Shown here: in pieces, positions 37,328-48,634 of the stretch
How positions within the stretch are numbered: the first letter of the stretch is position 1
Layout: each line of letters opens with the position of its first letter
NCBI RefSeq assembly: GCF_947259345.1
Contig: NZ_CAMYLS010000027.1
Span: 186,001-250,000, forward strand
Direction of reading: 5' to 3'
DNA: 64,000 nucleotides
Origin: an uncultured Maricaulis sp.
GTDB lineage: Bacteria > Pseudomonadota > Alphaproteobacteria > Caulobacterales > Maricaulaceae
Position numbers and translations under genes: made by a program
Notes under the pieces: generated by a model
Told to the model about the DNA's origin: nothing
Databases searched by the model: none
Seen by the model: only the letters and a program-made list of their open reading frames with translations

Positions 37328-39031
<1,704 letters not shown>

Positions 39032-39207
39032 GTTAAAGGGTTGCTCCGAGGCAGCGAGTTCGGATTTTCTGTGTCTCGCCGCTTGGCCGGGTTCGGCCGG
39101 TTGGAATTAAAACAATGTGGGCGGCCGAAACGGGTCCGTGACGCAAGTCGGTCACGGCAATCCGTCGTCAGAACGCCCGGCTATCTGCCACCTTGCTATC
39201 GACAGGA

Positions 39208-39834
39208 TCACGCTTTTTGGCGTTTTTCCACAATCGCGACAGCTTCGGTAACGGCCGCGTCTATACTCAAGGATGACGTGTCTAGCAAGGTCGCGTCTTC
39301 GGCGGGACGCATGGGGGCGTCGGCGCGCTCGGCATCGCGCAGGTCCCGTTCCCGGGTCTGGGCGAGCATGTCCTCGAGGCTGATCGTCTCGCCGCCTGCC
39401 TTCAGTTCGGACCAGCGACGTCGCGCGCGGGTTTCCGTATCGGCCGTGATGTAGAGCTTCACATCGGCATCGGGACAGATGACCGTGCCGATATCACGCC
39501 CGTCCAGTATGGCCCCGCCCGGCCGCGTTGCGAAATCGCGCTGGAGTTCATACAGCGCCTCCCGCACGGCGGGCAGTGCCGCGACGCGCGAGGCCATGGC
39601 GCCGGCCTCCGCGGTGCGGATCCGGGCCTCGTCTATGGTGGCCAGGTCGAGTGTCCGGGCTGCCCGAGCGCAAGCGGCTTCATCGGTGGGATCGATGCCG
39701 GCGTCGATGACCGCGACGCCTGTGGCGCGATAGAGTGAGCCGGTGTCGAGATAGGGCAGCTTGAAATGCGCCGCGAGCGCGCGCGCGATCGTGCCCTTTC
39801 CGGACGCGAGCGGACCGTCGACAGCGATAATCAT
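39208..39834 (-). CDS. cmk: Cytidylate kinase
   Basis: 208 residues. P-loop DGPLASGKGTIA at residues 6-17, LDTGSLYRA and LDGRDIGTVICPDAD are the CMK signature. Phosphorylates CMP/dCMP. Start overlaps the aroA stop (ATGA at 39831-39834). Confidence 0.95.
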   Translation of the reverse strand: MIIAVDGPLASGKGTIARALAAHFKLPYLDTGSLYRATGVAVIDAGIDPTDEAACARAARTLDLATIDEARIRTAEAGAMASRVAALPAVREALYELQRDFATRPGGAILDGRDIGTVICPDADVKLYITADTETRARRRWSELKAGGETISLEDMLAQTRERDLRDAERADAPMRPAEDATLLDTSSLSIDAAVTEAVAIVEKRQKA

Positions 39835-41174
39835 GTGATCGGCTCCAGGACGCCGCCGAGGGCCGCGATATCGTCAAAGAAGTCCGGATAGGAGGTCGCA
39901 ATCATGGCGACGTCATCGACGCTCGCTGCCGCCTTGGCGCCGAGGCCGATAACGAGACCGCTCATGGCGAGGCGATGATCATGATGGGTCGGGGTCTCGC
40001 CCCCGCCGGGAACGCCGCCGATGCCCAGCCCGGTGACAGCCAGGCTGTCCTCGCCCTCTTCGACCGGGACGCCATTGGCGCGCAGGAGGGCGGCGCTGCC
40101 GGCGAGCCGGTCGCTTTCCTTGGCCCGCAATTCCTCGAGGCCCGGCATATGGGTCACACCCTCGGCATAAGCGGCGGCGACACACAGGATCGGATACTCG
40201 TCGATCATGGAGGGCGCGCGTTCGGCCGGAACGGTGATCCCGCGCAGCTGGCTGTGGCGCACGCGCACATGCATGGTCTTCTCGCCGGCCATCTCGGGAC
40301 CGGGCGTCAGCGTGATATCGGCGCCCATCTCCCGGAGGGTGTCGATCAACCCGGTGCGGGCCGGATTGTCCATGACGCCGGTCAAGGTGATGTCAGAGCC
40401 GGGCACGATCAGCGCGGCAACCATCGCAAAGGCCGAGGAGGAGGGGTCGCCGGGGACTTCGACCGGGCAGGCGGTCAGGGTCTGCGGGCCGTTCAGGGTG
40501 ATGGTCGTGGCCGGGCCGTCGCGCTCGACGAAAAGCTTCGCGCCGAAGGCTTTCAGCATGGTCTCGGTGTGATCGCGGGTGATCTGCGGCTCGTGCACGA
40601 CCGTGGTGCCGGTCGCGCCCAGTGCGGCGAGCAGGACGGCCGACTTCACCTGAGCCGAGGCAATGGGCGGCGTGTAGTGGATCCCGGTCAGCGGGCCGCC
40701 ATCCAGCCGCGCGGGCAGGCGACCATCATTGGTCGTGAAGCGCGCGCCCATCTCACCGAGCGGGTCGGTGACCCGTCGCATGGGGCGTGAGGACAGGCTC
40801 TCATCGCCGACAAAGTCAGCGCTGGCACCCGAGCCGGCGACCGCCCCCATCATCAGGCGCACACCGGTTCCGGCATTGCCGAAATCGAGCGGTGCGTCGG
40901 GATCGGAGAATCGGCCGCCTGTTCCGGTGATCCGCCATTGTCCGGGACCGAGATGCTCGACCGTCGCACCGAGCGCGGCTGCGGCCTTTCCGGAATTTAT
41001 GACATCATCGCTTTCTAGCAGTCCGCTGACCTCGGTCACGCCCTGCGCCAGCCCGCCGAGAATGAAGGCGCGATGGGAAATTGACTTGTCTCCCGGGGCC
41101 TTTATGGAACCGGACAGGGCGGATGCAGGCACGGCCCGCAGGGCGCCTTCACGGCGCATCAGGGATGGGGTCAT
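39831..41174 (-). CDS. aroA: 3-phosphoshikimate 1-carboxyvinyltransferase (EPSP synthase)
   Basis: 447 residues from the ATG at 41174 (a TTG lies just before). APGDKSISHRA near residue 30, GNAGTGVRLMMGA and LRAKESDRLA are EPSP synthase hallmarks; residues around GNAG and the SDRL loop fit the class II form. Condenses shikimate-3-phosphate with PEP for aromatic amino acids, fitting the trp genes nearby. Divergent from the TIGR02300 gene, about 110 bases away. Confidence 0.95.
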   Translation of the reverse strand: MTPSLMRREGALRAVPASALSGSIKAPGDKSISHRAFILGGLAQGVTEVSGLLESDDVINSGKAAAALGATVEHLGPGQWRITGTGGRFSDPDAPLDFGNAGTGVRLMMGAVAGSGASADFVGDESLSSRPMRRVTDPLGEMGARFTTNDGRLPARLDGGPLTGIHYTPPIASAQVKSAVLLAALGATGTTVVHEPQITRDHTETMLKAFGAKLFVERDGPATTITLNGPQTLTACPVEVPGDPSSSAFAMVAALIVPGSDITLTGVMDNPARTGLIDTLREMGADITLTPGPEMAGEKTMHVRVRHSQLRGITVPAERAPSMIDEYPILCVAAAYAEGVTHMPGLEELRAKESDRLAGSAALLRANGVPVEEGEDSLAVTGLGIGGVPGGGETPTHHDHRLAMSGLVIGLGAKAAASVDDVAMIATSYPDFFDDIAALGGVLEPIT

Positions 41175-41285
41175 CAACGGATTGGCAAGGTTTGAGGTGA
41201 CATGACGGCGATGAGGTTTTGACAGAGCGCGGTGATCGTGGCAACGGGTCCCGCCGAAATTGAAAACTGGTTATGTAGGGATGCC

Positions 41286-41732
41286 ATGGCCAAGCCTGAA
41301 TTGGGAAGCAAGCGCGCCTGCCCCAGCTGCAGCGCCAAATTCTACGATCTCGGTCGCCGTCCGGCCCGATGTCCGAAGTGTGAGACCGAGTTTGACCCGG
41401 AGCGCGAAGACCCGCGCCTGAAGGCCAAACTCGAGGCTGCCGATGAGGAAGAGGCGCCGAAGAAGGCGGCTGCAACCGACGATGATGACGGTTATGGCGA
41501 CGAGACGGATGATACGCCGGAGGTCGACGCCGAAGCGACCTTGTCCAGCTCAGATGACGATGATGATGATGACGACGCCTCAGGTCTGAGCGATGACCTG
41601 CCGGACGGGTTCGGCGAAGACGGTGTCGATGATGACGATGATGATGATGACGATGATACGGGCGTCCTGATCGATGATGAGGATGATGACGATCTCGGCG
41701 ACTTCAACATCGATAAGGACGAGGATCTCTAG
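41286..41732 (+). CDS. TIGR02300 / FYDLN-acid-domain zinc-ribbon protein
   Basis: 148 residues from ATG 41286 (MAKPELGSKR). Residues 1-45 form a small zinc ribbon with two CxxC pairs (CPSC, CPKC) around KFYDLGRRP, matching the FYDLN-acid family; here Asn of FYDLN is Gly. The rest is an acidic tail with poly-Asp runs. Conserved in alphaproteobacteria upstream of aroA but without known function. Upstream of tRNA-Ala. Confidence 0.85.
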   Translation: MAKPELGSKRACPSCSAKFYDLGRRPARCPKCETEFDPEREDPRLKAKLEAADEEEAPKKAAATDDDDGYGDETDDTPEVDAEATLSSSDDDDDDDDASGLSDDLPDGFGEDGVDDDDDDDDDDTGVLIDDEDDDDLGDFNIDKDEDL

Positions 41733-41853
41733 GCCTCTGCATGAGCGCTGCATTTGCCGCGCAAAAGAGGCTTGATCCCCGCGAAAACCGGGACTAGGTT
41801 CCGCGCCTCTCGCCGAGGGCAACGATCCTATCGCCTTCGGTGACCCGAGTTTC

Positions 41854-41929
<76 letters not shown>

Positions 41930-41934
41930 AGATC

Positions 41935-41964
41935 AAACCCCGCCGGGACCCGGCGGGGTTTTTT
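41935..41964 (+). terminator. Terminator after tRNA-Ala
   Basis: AACCCCGCCGGG/CCCGGCGGGGTT stem (12 bp) with a 1-base loop nucleus, followed by a run of Ts. Lies directly after the tRNA and before the convergent Sel1 gene. Confidence 0.9.
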
Positions 41965-42011
41965 CTTGTTCGCCGTATCCTTGCAATCGGGATCGGCGCG
42001 CCTTGCCCTGA

Positions 42012-42905
42012 TCAGTCCGACGTAGCGGTCCAGCCCAGACGATCCTCCCAGTCCCGGCGCCGTTGGTCCGCCTCGGTCCGGGCGTCGTCATCCAGCGTGT
42101 CTGCGAGCGTGTCGGCCGCCTCGGCCGCATCGCCCGCTCCGAGGTCGGCAGCCAGCGAATAGAGAGTATAGGCCTCGACGGGGTCTGGTATTCCCCAGTC
42201 GGTATCGAGCCAGCTGTCCGCCAGGGCCATCATGGCCAGGCTGTCGCCGGATTCAGAGCCTGCTTCCCACGCGCTGCGTGCGGCGGTTTGGTCGACCGGG
42301 CCAGCGAAACCTTCTGCTGCACCGATGCCGATGATGTAGTGGGCCCGCTGCAATCCGGGCTGCCGGTCGAGCGCGTCGGCGGCCAGTGTGACCGCTCGGG
42401 CATGCTCCGTGTCAGTCTCGCCGTCGAACATCAGGGTCTCTGCCAGGGCAAGGCCCGCCAGAGGGCCGACCTCCTCGTCGTCAAGCAATTGTTCAAGGAT
42501 GGCGATCGCGGTTGCGCGCTCAACCTCGTATTCGAACAAGATCAGGTCGGCCAGATCCAGGCCTGCGAAGCTGTCTTCCGCCTGCCAGGCCAGCTCGAAG
42601 AAGGACCTTGCCCGGTCGATGTCCGGCTCGACGCCGACGCCGTCGCGATAGATCATGCCCAGAACGGCATTGGCCGGGGCAAAGCCGTCATCCGCTGATT
42701 GAACCAGCCAGTACCGCCCCGTGACGGTATCCGGTTCGCCGTTTTCCGGGAAAGTCAGGTCATAGCCGTAGTCGAAGGCCGCTTGGGGGTCGCCGATTTC
42801 GGCGAGCTCGCGCAGGCTGGGCTGCGGTGTTAGGGTTTGGCTCCAGGCCAGGCTGTCGGCGCCGGAAACGGCAACCAGACCAGCCAAAAGGCATACGCGC
42901 AGCAT
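42012..42905 (-). CDS. Secreted Sel1-like repeat protein
   Basis: 297 residues. Signal peptide (residues 1-22, ending AWSQ). Alpha-alpha repeat pattern with GDPQAAFDYGYDL, DGFAPANAVLGMIYRDGVGV and similar Sel1/TPR-like units, ending in an Asp/Arg-rich tail. Presumably periplasmic protein-interaction scaffold. Convergent with tRNA-Ala; 111 bases upstream of ptsN on the same strand. Confidence 0.75.
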   Translation of the reverse strand: MLRVCLLAGLVAVSGADSLAWSQTLTPQPSLRELAEIGDPQAAFDYGYDLTFPENGEPDTVTGRYWLVQSADDGFAPANAVLGMIYRDGVGVEPDIDRARSFFELAWQAEDSFAGLDLADLILFEYEVERATAIAILEQLLDDEEVGPLAGLALAETLMFDGETDTEHARAVTLAADALDRQPGLQRAHYIIGIGAAEGFAGPVDQTAARSAWEAGSESGDSLAMMALADSWLDTDWGIPDPVEAYTLYSLAADLGAGDAAEAADTLADTLDDDARTEADQRRRDWEDRLGWTATSD

Positions 42906-43016
42906 GTCCGGACTCCTGACATTTGGGAGCGCCAGATCAGCATGCGTCGGCTGAACGCCGCATGAGCAGTGTGTTCAGGCTGATGGCAAGGGTGGGGCGG
43001 GCCGAAATTCGGCCGG

Positions 43017-43481
43017 TCAGGCCGCGTCGGTGGCCGGTTCGCCGGCCAGGACGGCGTGGACGGCCTCGGCGTTCGGGGCTGCGCGCAGTCGCTGGCGGAC
43101 ATCCTCCCGGCGCAGAAGGCGCGACACGCGGGCCAGTGCCTTGAGGTGTTCGGCGCCGGCATTCTCCGGCGCCAGCAGCATGAAGATCAGGTCTGCCGGG
43201 CGACCGTCTATCGACTCAAAATCGACCGGCGTGCGGAGCCGGGCGAAGACGCCGACCACCTCATCCATGCCGCTCAGGCGAGCATGGGGGATGGCGACGC
43301 CTTGTCCGACTCCGGTCGAGCCGAGGCGTTCCCGCTGGAGCACGGCATCGAAGATCGTGCGGGCGGCTTGCCCGGTCAGACCGGCGGCCAGTTCGGACAT
43401 GGCCTGCAAGGCCTGTTTCCGGCTGGATGCGCCCAAATCAATGCTTACTCCCGCATTGGGGATCAAATCTGATAACGCCAT
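43017..43481 (-). CDS. ptsN: PTS IIA-like nitrogen-regulatory protein PtsN (EIIA-Ntr)
   Basis: 154 residues from ATG 43481. The phospho-acceptor His66 lies in GVAIPHARL, and ERLGSTGVGQ and DFESIDG(R)PADLIFMLLAPE are typical. Terminal acceptor of the nitrogen PTS, probably fed by HPr (encoded at 12862). Last gene of the rpoN-hpf-ptsN group. Confidence 0.93.
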   Translation of the reverse strand: MALSDLIPNAGVSIDLGASSRKQALQAMSELAAGLTGQAARTIFDAVLQRERLGSTGVGQGVAIPHARLSGMDEVVGVFARLRTPVDFESIDGRPADLIFMLLAPENAGAEHLKALARVSRLLRREDVRQRLRAAPNAEAVHAVLAGEPATDAA

Positions 43482-43498
43482 TGTACGACTGCTCGCTC

Positions 43499-44128
43499 CT
43501 AGGCCGGCTCTGAGCGATCTTCCCGCGCCGGATTGAGCCATCCGATATGGCCGTCCGGTCGCCGGTAGACGATGTTGAGACCGCCATTGGCCGCATTGCG
43601 GAACATCAGGAAGGACGAGTCCGCCGCATCCAGTTCCAGCGAGGCCATGCCCACGGTCAGGGTCCGGACTTCTCCGGCCTGTTCCGCGATGACGATCGGC
43701 TCAGGCGCACCATTGAGCGGCGCACCACTTGGTTCGTCTTCGTCAAAATCATCGTCATCGGCATGGCTGTCGCGCATGCCCTTGAGAACGACAATCGGAA
43801 GACTTTCGGCCGGAAGCTCGGCCTTGTTGTCGTTATGGTGGTTCTTCAGTTTTCTCTTGTACCGGCGGAGGCGCTTCTCCAGGCGCTCCATGGTTTCTTC
43901 CGCTGCCTTGTAGGCATCACCGGCTTCGCCGTGAGCCTGCAGCATCACTCCCGACGGCAGATGCACCGAACAGTCGACGCGAAAGCCGACGCCCTCGCGA
44001 GAGATCGATACATAAGCTTCACCGGGACGGTTGAAGTATTTGGCTACTCCGTCTTCCACGCGCCCGAGAATCTGTTCTCGCAGCGCGCCGCTGACGTCGA
44101 TGCCCTTGCTGACCACCTGTATATGCAT
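43499..44128 (-). CDS. hpf: Long-form ribosome hibernation-promoting factor
   Basis: 209 residues from ATG 44128 (AAGGAG upstream). N-terminal sigma-54-modulation domain (IQVVSKGIDVSGALREQI, SVHLPSGV) plus the C-terminal dimerisation domain (DSSFLMFRNAANGGLNIVYRRPDGHIGWL) of the long form, joined by an acidic linker. Promotes 100S dimers in stationary phase. Follows rpoN by about 180 bases and precedes ptsN by 17. Confidence 0.93.
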   Translation of the reverse strand: MHIQVVSKGIDVSGALREQILGRVEDGVAKYFNRPGEAYVSISREGVGFRVDCSVHLPSGVMLQAHGEAGDAYKAAEETMERLEKRLRRYKRKLKNHHNDNKAELPAESLPIVVLKGMRDSHADDDDFDEDEPSGAPLNGAPEPIVIAEQAGEVRTLTVGMASLELDAADSSFLMFRNAANGGLNIVYRRPDGHIGWLNPAREDRSEPA

Positions 44129-44309
44129 GCGCTCCTTCCCGCCGGCCATTCACCGGCACGTGAGGCGTTGACGTGCAGTTCCGCCTCTCCTCGGAAAGCG
44201 GGCGGAACCTAGTCGCGGGCCGCAGGGGGAGTCAATGACTGTTCTCCGGATGCCAACGGACCGCGTATTCGGTGGAGGGTTTCCACCGGGGCGCTCCAAC
44301 AAGCGATCC

Positions 44310-45827
44310 CTAGCCAGCACGTTTGAGTATACGTCGGCGCTGGACCGAGGAGGGGATGTTGAGCGCCTCCCGGTATTTGGCCACAGTCCGGCGGGCGATT
44401 TCAATCCCTTCATCCCGCAATTGTTCGACGAGACTGTCATCGGACAGCACATCACTGGCGGATTCCTGGCCGATCATCGTCTTGATCCGATGCCGTACTG
44501 CCTCGGCAGAGTGGGCCTCCCCGCCCCCAGCGGAAGGAATGGCCGAGGTGAAGAAATATTTCAGTTCGAACATGCCACGCGGGGTGGCGACATACTTGTT
44601 CGAGGTCACCCGGCTCACGGTCGACTCGTGCATGCCGATCGCGTCCGCCACGGTTTTCAGGTTCAGCGGGCGCAGATAGGCCACGCCATGGGCGAGGAAC
44701 ATGTCCTGCTGGCGCACGATCTCGCTGGCAACCTTGAGAATGGTCCGGGCGCGCTGGTCCAGGCTTTTGACCAGCCAGGAGGCGTTCTGGGAGCATTCGG
44801 TGATGAAAGTCTTGTCCGTTTCCGATTTCGCGACGGCGGTGATCTCGTTGAAATAGCTGTTATTGACGAGGACGCGCGGCAGGGTTTCGGAGTTCAGCTC
44901 GACCTGCCAGCTGCCGTCGGGTGACTGGCGAATAAAGACATCCGGCGATACGGCCCGGGTCGAATCGCTGCCAAAGGCATGTCCGGGCTTGGGCGTCAGG
45001 TCGCGGATTTCGGCGATCATCTCGTCGAGATCCTCATTATCGACCCCGCACAGGGATTTCAGCGCCGGATAATCATGCCTGGCCAGGCGCTCGAGATTGT
45101 CGAGCAGCGCGGCCATGGCCGGATCGAGCCGATTCTTGTCCTTGAGCTGCAGGGCGAGGCACTCGGGCAGGTCCCGCGCCATTACGCCGGCCGGATCGAA
45201 GGTCTGGGTCAAGGACAAGACTGCTTCAACGCGGGCCCGCTCGACACCCAGCTGTTGTGCAATTTCATCGAGATCGGAGCGCATATAGCCATCATCATCG
45301 GCCAGGTCGATCAAGTGAGCGCCGATCAGGCGATCAACCGGGTCACCCGTGGCCATCGACAATTGTTCGTGCAGGTGTTCGGCCAGCGAAATCTCGCGGG
45401 ACGAATTGGCGATGGCGTCGTAATCCTCGCTGGCAGGGCCTCGCCCGCCACTGCCGGCCGAATAGGTCGAGCTTGAGCTCGCGCCGATGGCGGCGCCGGA
45501 TTCCACGCCTTCCACGCCGGACAGGTCGGACTTGGAATCATCGCCGTGCATCATGTCGGCATCGGCATCCATCGAATCATTGGCATCGGCGGATGGCGCA
45601 GCGAGTTCCAGCTCGCGTGGCTCGCCCTGACCCTCTTCGCGAAGTGATTCGGTCGAATCATTCCGGTCATCACGCTCGAGCAGGGGATTGCGTTCCAGCT
45701 CGCCTTCGACGAACTCGGCAAGCTCGACATTCGAGAGCTGCAACAGCTTGATGGCTTGTTGGAGCTGGGGCGTCATCACCAGGGATTGTCCCTGGCGCAT
45801 ATCCAGCTTCTGCATCAATCCGGCCAT
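44310..45827 (-). CDS. rpoN: RNA polymerase sigma-54 factor
   Basis: 505 residues. N-terminal activator-interacting region rich in Gln/Leu (LVMTPQLQQAIKLLQLSN), an acidic linker, the core-binding domain and the C-terminal RpoN box ARRTVAKYREAL with HTH before it (MHESTVSRVTSNKYV). Region III is intact. Transcribes -24/-12 promoters with enhancer-binding proteins. Downstream of lptB in the usual alphaproteobacterial order. Confidence 0.96.
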   Translation of the reverse strand: MAGLMQKLDMRQGQSLVMTPQLQQAIKLLQLSNVELAEFVEGELERNPLLERDDRNDSTESLREEGQGEPRELELAAPSADANDSMDADADMMHGDDSKSDLSGVEGVESGAAIGASSSSTYSAGSGGRGPASEDYDAIANSSREISLAEHLHEQLSMATGDPVDRLIGAHLIDLADDDGYMRSDLDEIAQQLGVERARVEAVLSLTQTFDPAGVMARDLPECLALQLKDKNRLDPAMAALLDNLERLARHDYPALKSLCGVDNEDLDEMIAEIRDLTPKPGHAFGSDSTRAVSPDVFIRQSPDGSWQVELNSETLPRVLVNNSYFNEITAVAKSETDKTFITECSQNASWLVKSLDQRARTILKVASEIVRQQDMFLAHGVAYLRPLNLKTVADAIGMHESTVSRVTSNKYVATPRGMFELKYFFTSAIPSAGGGEAHSAEAVRHRIKTMIGQESASDVLSDDSLVEQLRDEGIEIARRTVAKYREALNIPSSVQRRRILKRAG

Positions 45828-45864
45828 GTGAACCTCTGTTTGGTACGTTTCCTGCAGAGGTTAA

Positions 45865-46626
45865 TCAGCCAAAACTTTCTCCGAGATAAACGCGCCGCAC
45901 ATCCGGGTCGGCCCGGATCTCCGCCGGCGATCCCTCAAACAGCACTTCACCCTCGTGGATGATCGTGGCTCTGTCAGTGATTTCAAGGGTTTCGCGGACA
46001 TTGTGGTCGGTAATAAGAATCCCGATTCCGCGTTCCTTGAGGAAGCGGATCAAGTCGCGGATATCCGTGATGGCCAGAGGGTCAATGCCGGCGAAGGGCT
46101 CATCCAGCAGCATGAAGGAGGGGCGAGTCGCCAGGGCGCGGGCGATTTCCATGCGTCGCCTTTCCCCGCCTGACAGTGACGGAGCCGGCGCGTTGCGGAG
46201 GTGCGAAATCCGCAATTCCTCGAGCAGCTGATCGACCAGGGCGTGGCGCGCATCACGGTCCTTCTCGACCACTTCGGCCACAGCCAGAACATTCTGTTCC
46301 ACCGTCATGCCGTGGAAGATGGACTTTTCCTGCGGCAGATAGCCAATGCCCAGCCGCGCCCGCTGATACATGGGCAGGCGGGTGATATCCTCGCCATCGA
46401 GCAGGATGCGGCCATAATCCGCCTGGACCAGGCCGGTAATCATGTAGAAGCAGGTCGTCTTGCCCGCGCCATTCGGCCCGAGCAGGCCGGCGACTTCGCC
46501 CCGTTGCAGCGAGACAGACACGCCTTTGACAACCGGCCGCTTGCGATAGGTCTTGCCGATCTGTTCAACAACAAGGCCGCCCGCCATGTCGGTTTCGGCG
46601 ATGGGCGTGGGTTCGAATAGCGCCAT
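45865..46626 (-). CDS. lptB: LPS export ABC transporter ATP-binding protein
   Basis: 253 residues. Walker [11 protein letters not shown]-loop YLPQEKSIF, signature [15 protein letters not shown], Walker [14 protein letters not shown] and H-loop ITDHNV. ATPase of the LptBFG complex that extracts LPS from the inner membrane. Follows lptC-lptA, with rpoN next. Confidence 0.96.
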   Translation of the reverse strand: MALFEPTPIAETDMAGGLVVEQIGKTYRKRPVVKGVSVSLQRGEVAGLLGPNGAGKTTCFYMITGLVQADYGRILLDGEDITRLPMYQRARLGIGYLPQEKSIFHGMTVEQNVLAVAEVVEKDRDARHALVDQLLEELRISHLRNAPAPSLSGGERRRMEIARALATRPSFMLLDEPFAGIDPLAITDIRDLIRFLKERGIGILITDHNVRETLEITDRATIIHEGEVLFEGSPAEIRADPDVRRVYLGESFG

Positions 46627-46659
46627 AAAGGTCAGTGTCCTGGTGTCGGAAGCTGAAGA

Positions 46660-47196
46660 TCAGCCTTCCGGAGCATCTTCGCTGGTTTCGGTCTCGTTTG
46701 TAGTGCTGGCCGGTTGCAGGACCATGCGCACGCGATCACCGGTCCCGGCCTCACCAAAATTGGAATTACCGGTCGTCAGATCATTCACAAAGCGATTGGT
46801 GGTGATGACATTCTCGCCCTGGGTGATGACGACGTCACCGGTGAGCGTGATGACTTCCTCGCTCATCTGGTACACGCCACGATCACCGCGGGCGCGTTGC
46901 GCCGGCGTGATGTAGAACACATTGTCGGTCGCGACGATGCGATCGATATCGCCCCAGCCGCCGCCGGGCGCCTCGGTGTAATAGACGTCCATGCGGTCCG
47001 CCTGCAGGCTTGAATCGCCCTGCACAACATTGACATTGCCCAGCCAGACAATGTGGCGTTCGGCATCCAGGACTTCAAACGTCTCCGCTTCGATATCCAG
47101 TGGCAGCGAGGAATTACCGATCTGGCCTGCAGCTGTGCCGGATGGAAAGGCTGCGCTCATCAGGCCGAGCAGGGCAATCGCAGTTAGGCGCATCAT
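46660..47196 (-). CDS. lptA: Lipopolysaccharide transport periplasmic protein LptA-like
   Basis: 178 residues with a signal peptide (to about residue 24). OstA-like beta-jellyroll with DIEAETFEVLDAERHIVWLGNVNVVQGDSSLQADRMDVYY, typical of LptA. Forms the periplasmic bridge between LptC and LptD. Its start overlaps the lptC stop by 4 bases (ATGA) and it precedes lptB by 33 bases. Confidence 0.9.
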   Translation of the reverse strand: MMRLTAIALLGLMSAAFPSGTAAGQIGNSSLPLDIEAETFEVLDAERHIVWLGNVNVVQGDSSLQADRMDVYYTEAPGGGWGDIDRIVATDNVFYITPAQRARGDRGVYQMSEEVITLTGDVVITQGENVITTNRFVNDLTTGNSNFGEAGTGDRVRMVLQPASTTNETETSEDAPEG

Positions 47197-47906
47197 TCGT
47201 TTCCTTCCTCGGGCGAGGCCTCCGCCTCGGTGATGGTTCGGCTCTGGGTCAATCGGGCCCGGACATTGCCGGTGAAGACGATCCGGTTGCCACCATCGGA
47301 GATTTCATAACTGTCAGCCCGGATTGTACCCATCGGGCCGGTTCCTGCCACCGCTTCCTGTCCGATGACGCGTTCCTCGCGCAGGAATATGCGTGCATGG
47401 CTGGACTGGAATTCATATCCGGCCCGTGTCCGGAAATTGACGTCCGAATACAGGTCGAGAATACGATTGGGCAGATCGTAGCGTCCGGATTCCGCTAGCA
47501 CTTGCGAGACATCAGCTCCGGCATCCAGGAAATTGTAGTCCAGGCGCGGGCGTTCCAGTTCTGTCACGCCGTCGGCCGCGTCGCGGCGGCGGATGGCGAC
47601 ATCCGCGGTCACCGCATAGGGGGTGAGATTCTCGTCGCGGCCGGTGAAGCGCGGATTGGTCATCCGGACATCCGTGCCGACGGCTTCGGCTTCGCGCGCC
47701 GCGCCTCCGCCTGACCCCAAGATGAGCTGTACGATCAAGATGCCGAGGATCGTCAACGCCGCCGCCGTGAAGAAGAGGCGCAGGCCCCGCACGAAGGCGG
47801 TCCGGCGGCGGGCCACGCTCAAGGCAAGCACGCGCCGCGGCTCCCAGCTGGCATGCGGGGTTGGCTGCAGGGCGTCATGGCCGAAAGAGGCGGTCAGACT
47901 CGTCAC
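47193..47906 (-). CDS. lptC: LPS export protein LptC
   Basis: 237 residues. One membrane helix (about residues 41-62) after a 40-residue cytoplasmic N-terminus, then a periplasmic beta-jellyroll (MTNPRFTGRDENLTPYAVTADVAIRR, FQSSHARIFLREERVIG). Longer N-terminus than in E. coli, as in other alphaproteobacteria. First of lptC-lptA-lptB. Confidence 0.88.
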   Translation of the reverse strand: MTSLTASFGHDALQPTPHASWEPRRVLALSVARRRTAFVRGLRLFFTAAALTILGILIVQLILGSGGGAAREAEAVGTDVRMTNPRFTGRDENLTPYAVTADVAIRRRDAADGVTELERPRLDYNFLDAGADVSQVLAESGRYDLPNRILDLYSDVNFRTRAGYEFQSSHARIFLREERVIGQEAVAGTGPMGTIRADSYEISDGGNRIVFTGNVRARLTQSRTITEAEASPEEGNE

Positions 47907-47993
47907 CGGTTCACAATTATCCTATCGCGCCTTTCGGCGAGGTTGCGCCGCCAGAAAGACCAGTCTTTGCGAGCCTTTTCAAGGCGACCGCCT

Positions 47994-48608
47994 TCAGGAG
48001 TGGGCAAAAATGTCGATTTCCGGCCAACCGGCCAGATCCAGCCGGGCACGCGTCGGCATGAAGTCGAAACAGGCCTTGGCCAGGTCCAGACGGCCCTCGC
48101 GCTCAAGCATCTTGGACAGGGCTTCGCGCAGCTTGTGCAGGTGAAGCACGTCGGAAGCCGCATAGTCCAGCTGGGCCGGGGACAACTCGTCCGCCCCCCA
48201 GTCCGAGGACTGCTGCTGTTTGTTCATGTCGGCGCCGACGAGTTCGCGGGTGACATCCTTGAGGCCATGCCGGTCGGTATAGGTGCGGGCCAGCTTGGAG
48301 GCGATCTTGGTGCAGAAGATCGGTGCCATGGTCACGCCGAGATACTTCTCGACCATGGCCACGTCGAAGCGGGCGAAGTGCAGGATTTTCTCGACCTTGG
48401 TATCGGCGAGGACGCGCTTGAGATTGGGACAGTCGTAATCGGGCCGGTTCATCTGCACGACATGGGCGTCGCCATCGCCGGCCGAGAGCTGCACGACACA
48501 CAGCATGTCGCGGGTCAGGGACAGGCCGAGGGTCTCGGTGTCGACGGCGACCAGCGGCCCGAGGTCGACATCGGCGGGCAGGTCACCCTTGTGATAGTGC
48601 ACGGTCAT
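47994..48608 (-). CDS. rnd: Ribonuclease D-type 3'-5' exoribonuclease (exonuclease domain only)
   Basis: 204 residues. DEDDy motifs: Asp/Glu in VDTETLGL, Asp in HFARFDVAMVEKY and Tyr/Asp in QLDYAASDVLHL. The HRDC domains of E. coli RNase D are missing; short forms like this are common upstream of lptC in alphaproteobacteria. Probably trims tRNA or other stable RNA 3' ends. Confidence 0.85.
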   Translation of the reverse strand: MTVHYHKGDLPADVDLGPLVAVDTETLGLSLTRDMLCVVQLSAGDGDAHVVQMNRPDYDCPNLKRVLADTKVEKILHFARFDVAMVEKYLGVTMAPIFCTKIASKLARTYTDRHGLKDVTRELVGADMNKQQQSSDWGADELSPAQLDYAASDVLHLHKLREALSKMLEREGRLDLAKACFDFMPTRARLDLAGWPEIDIFAHS

Positions 48609-48634
48609 GGTGTCATCCTTGTTTGTTCCAGCGT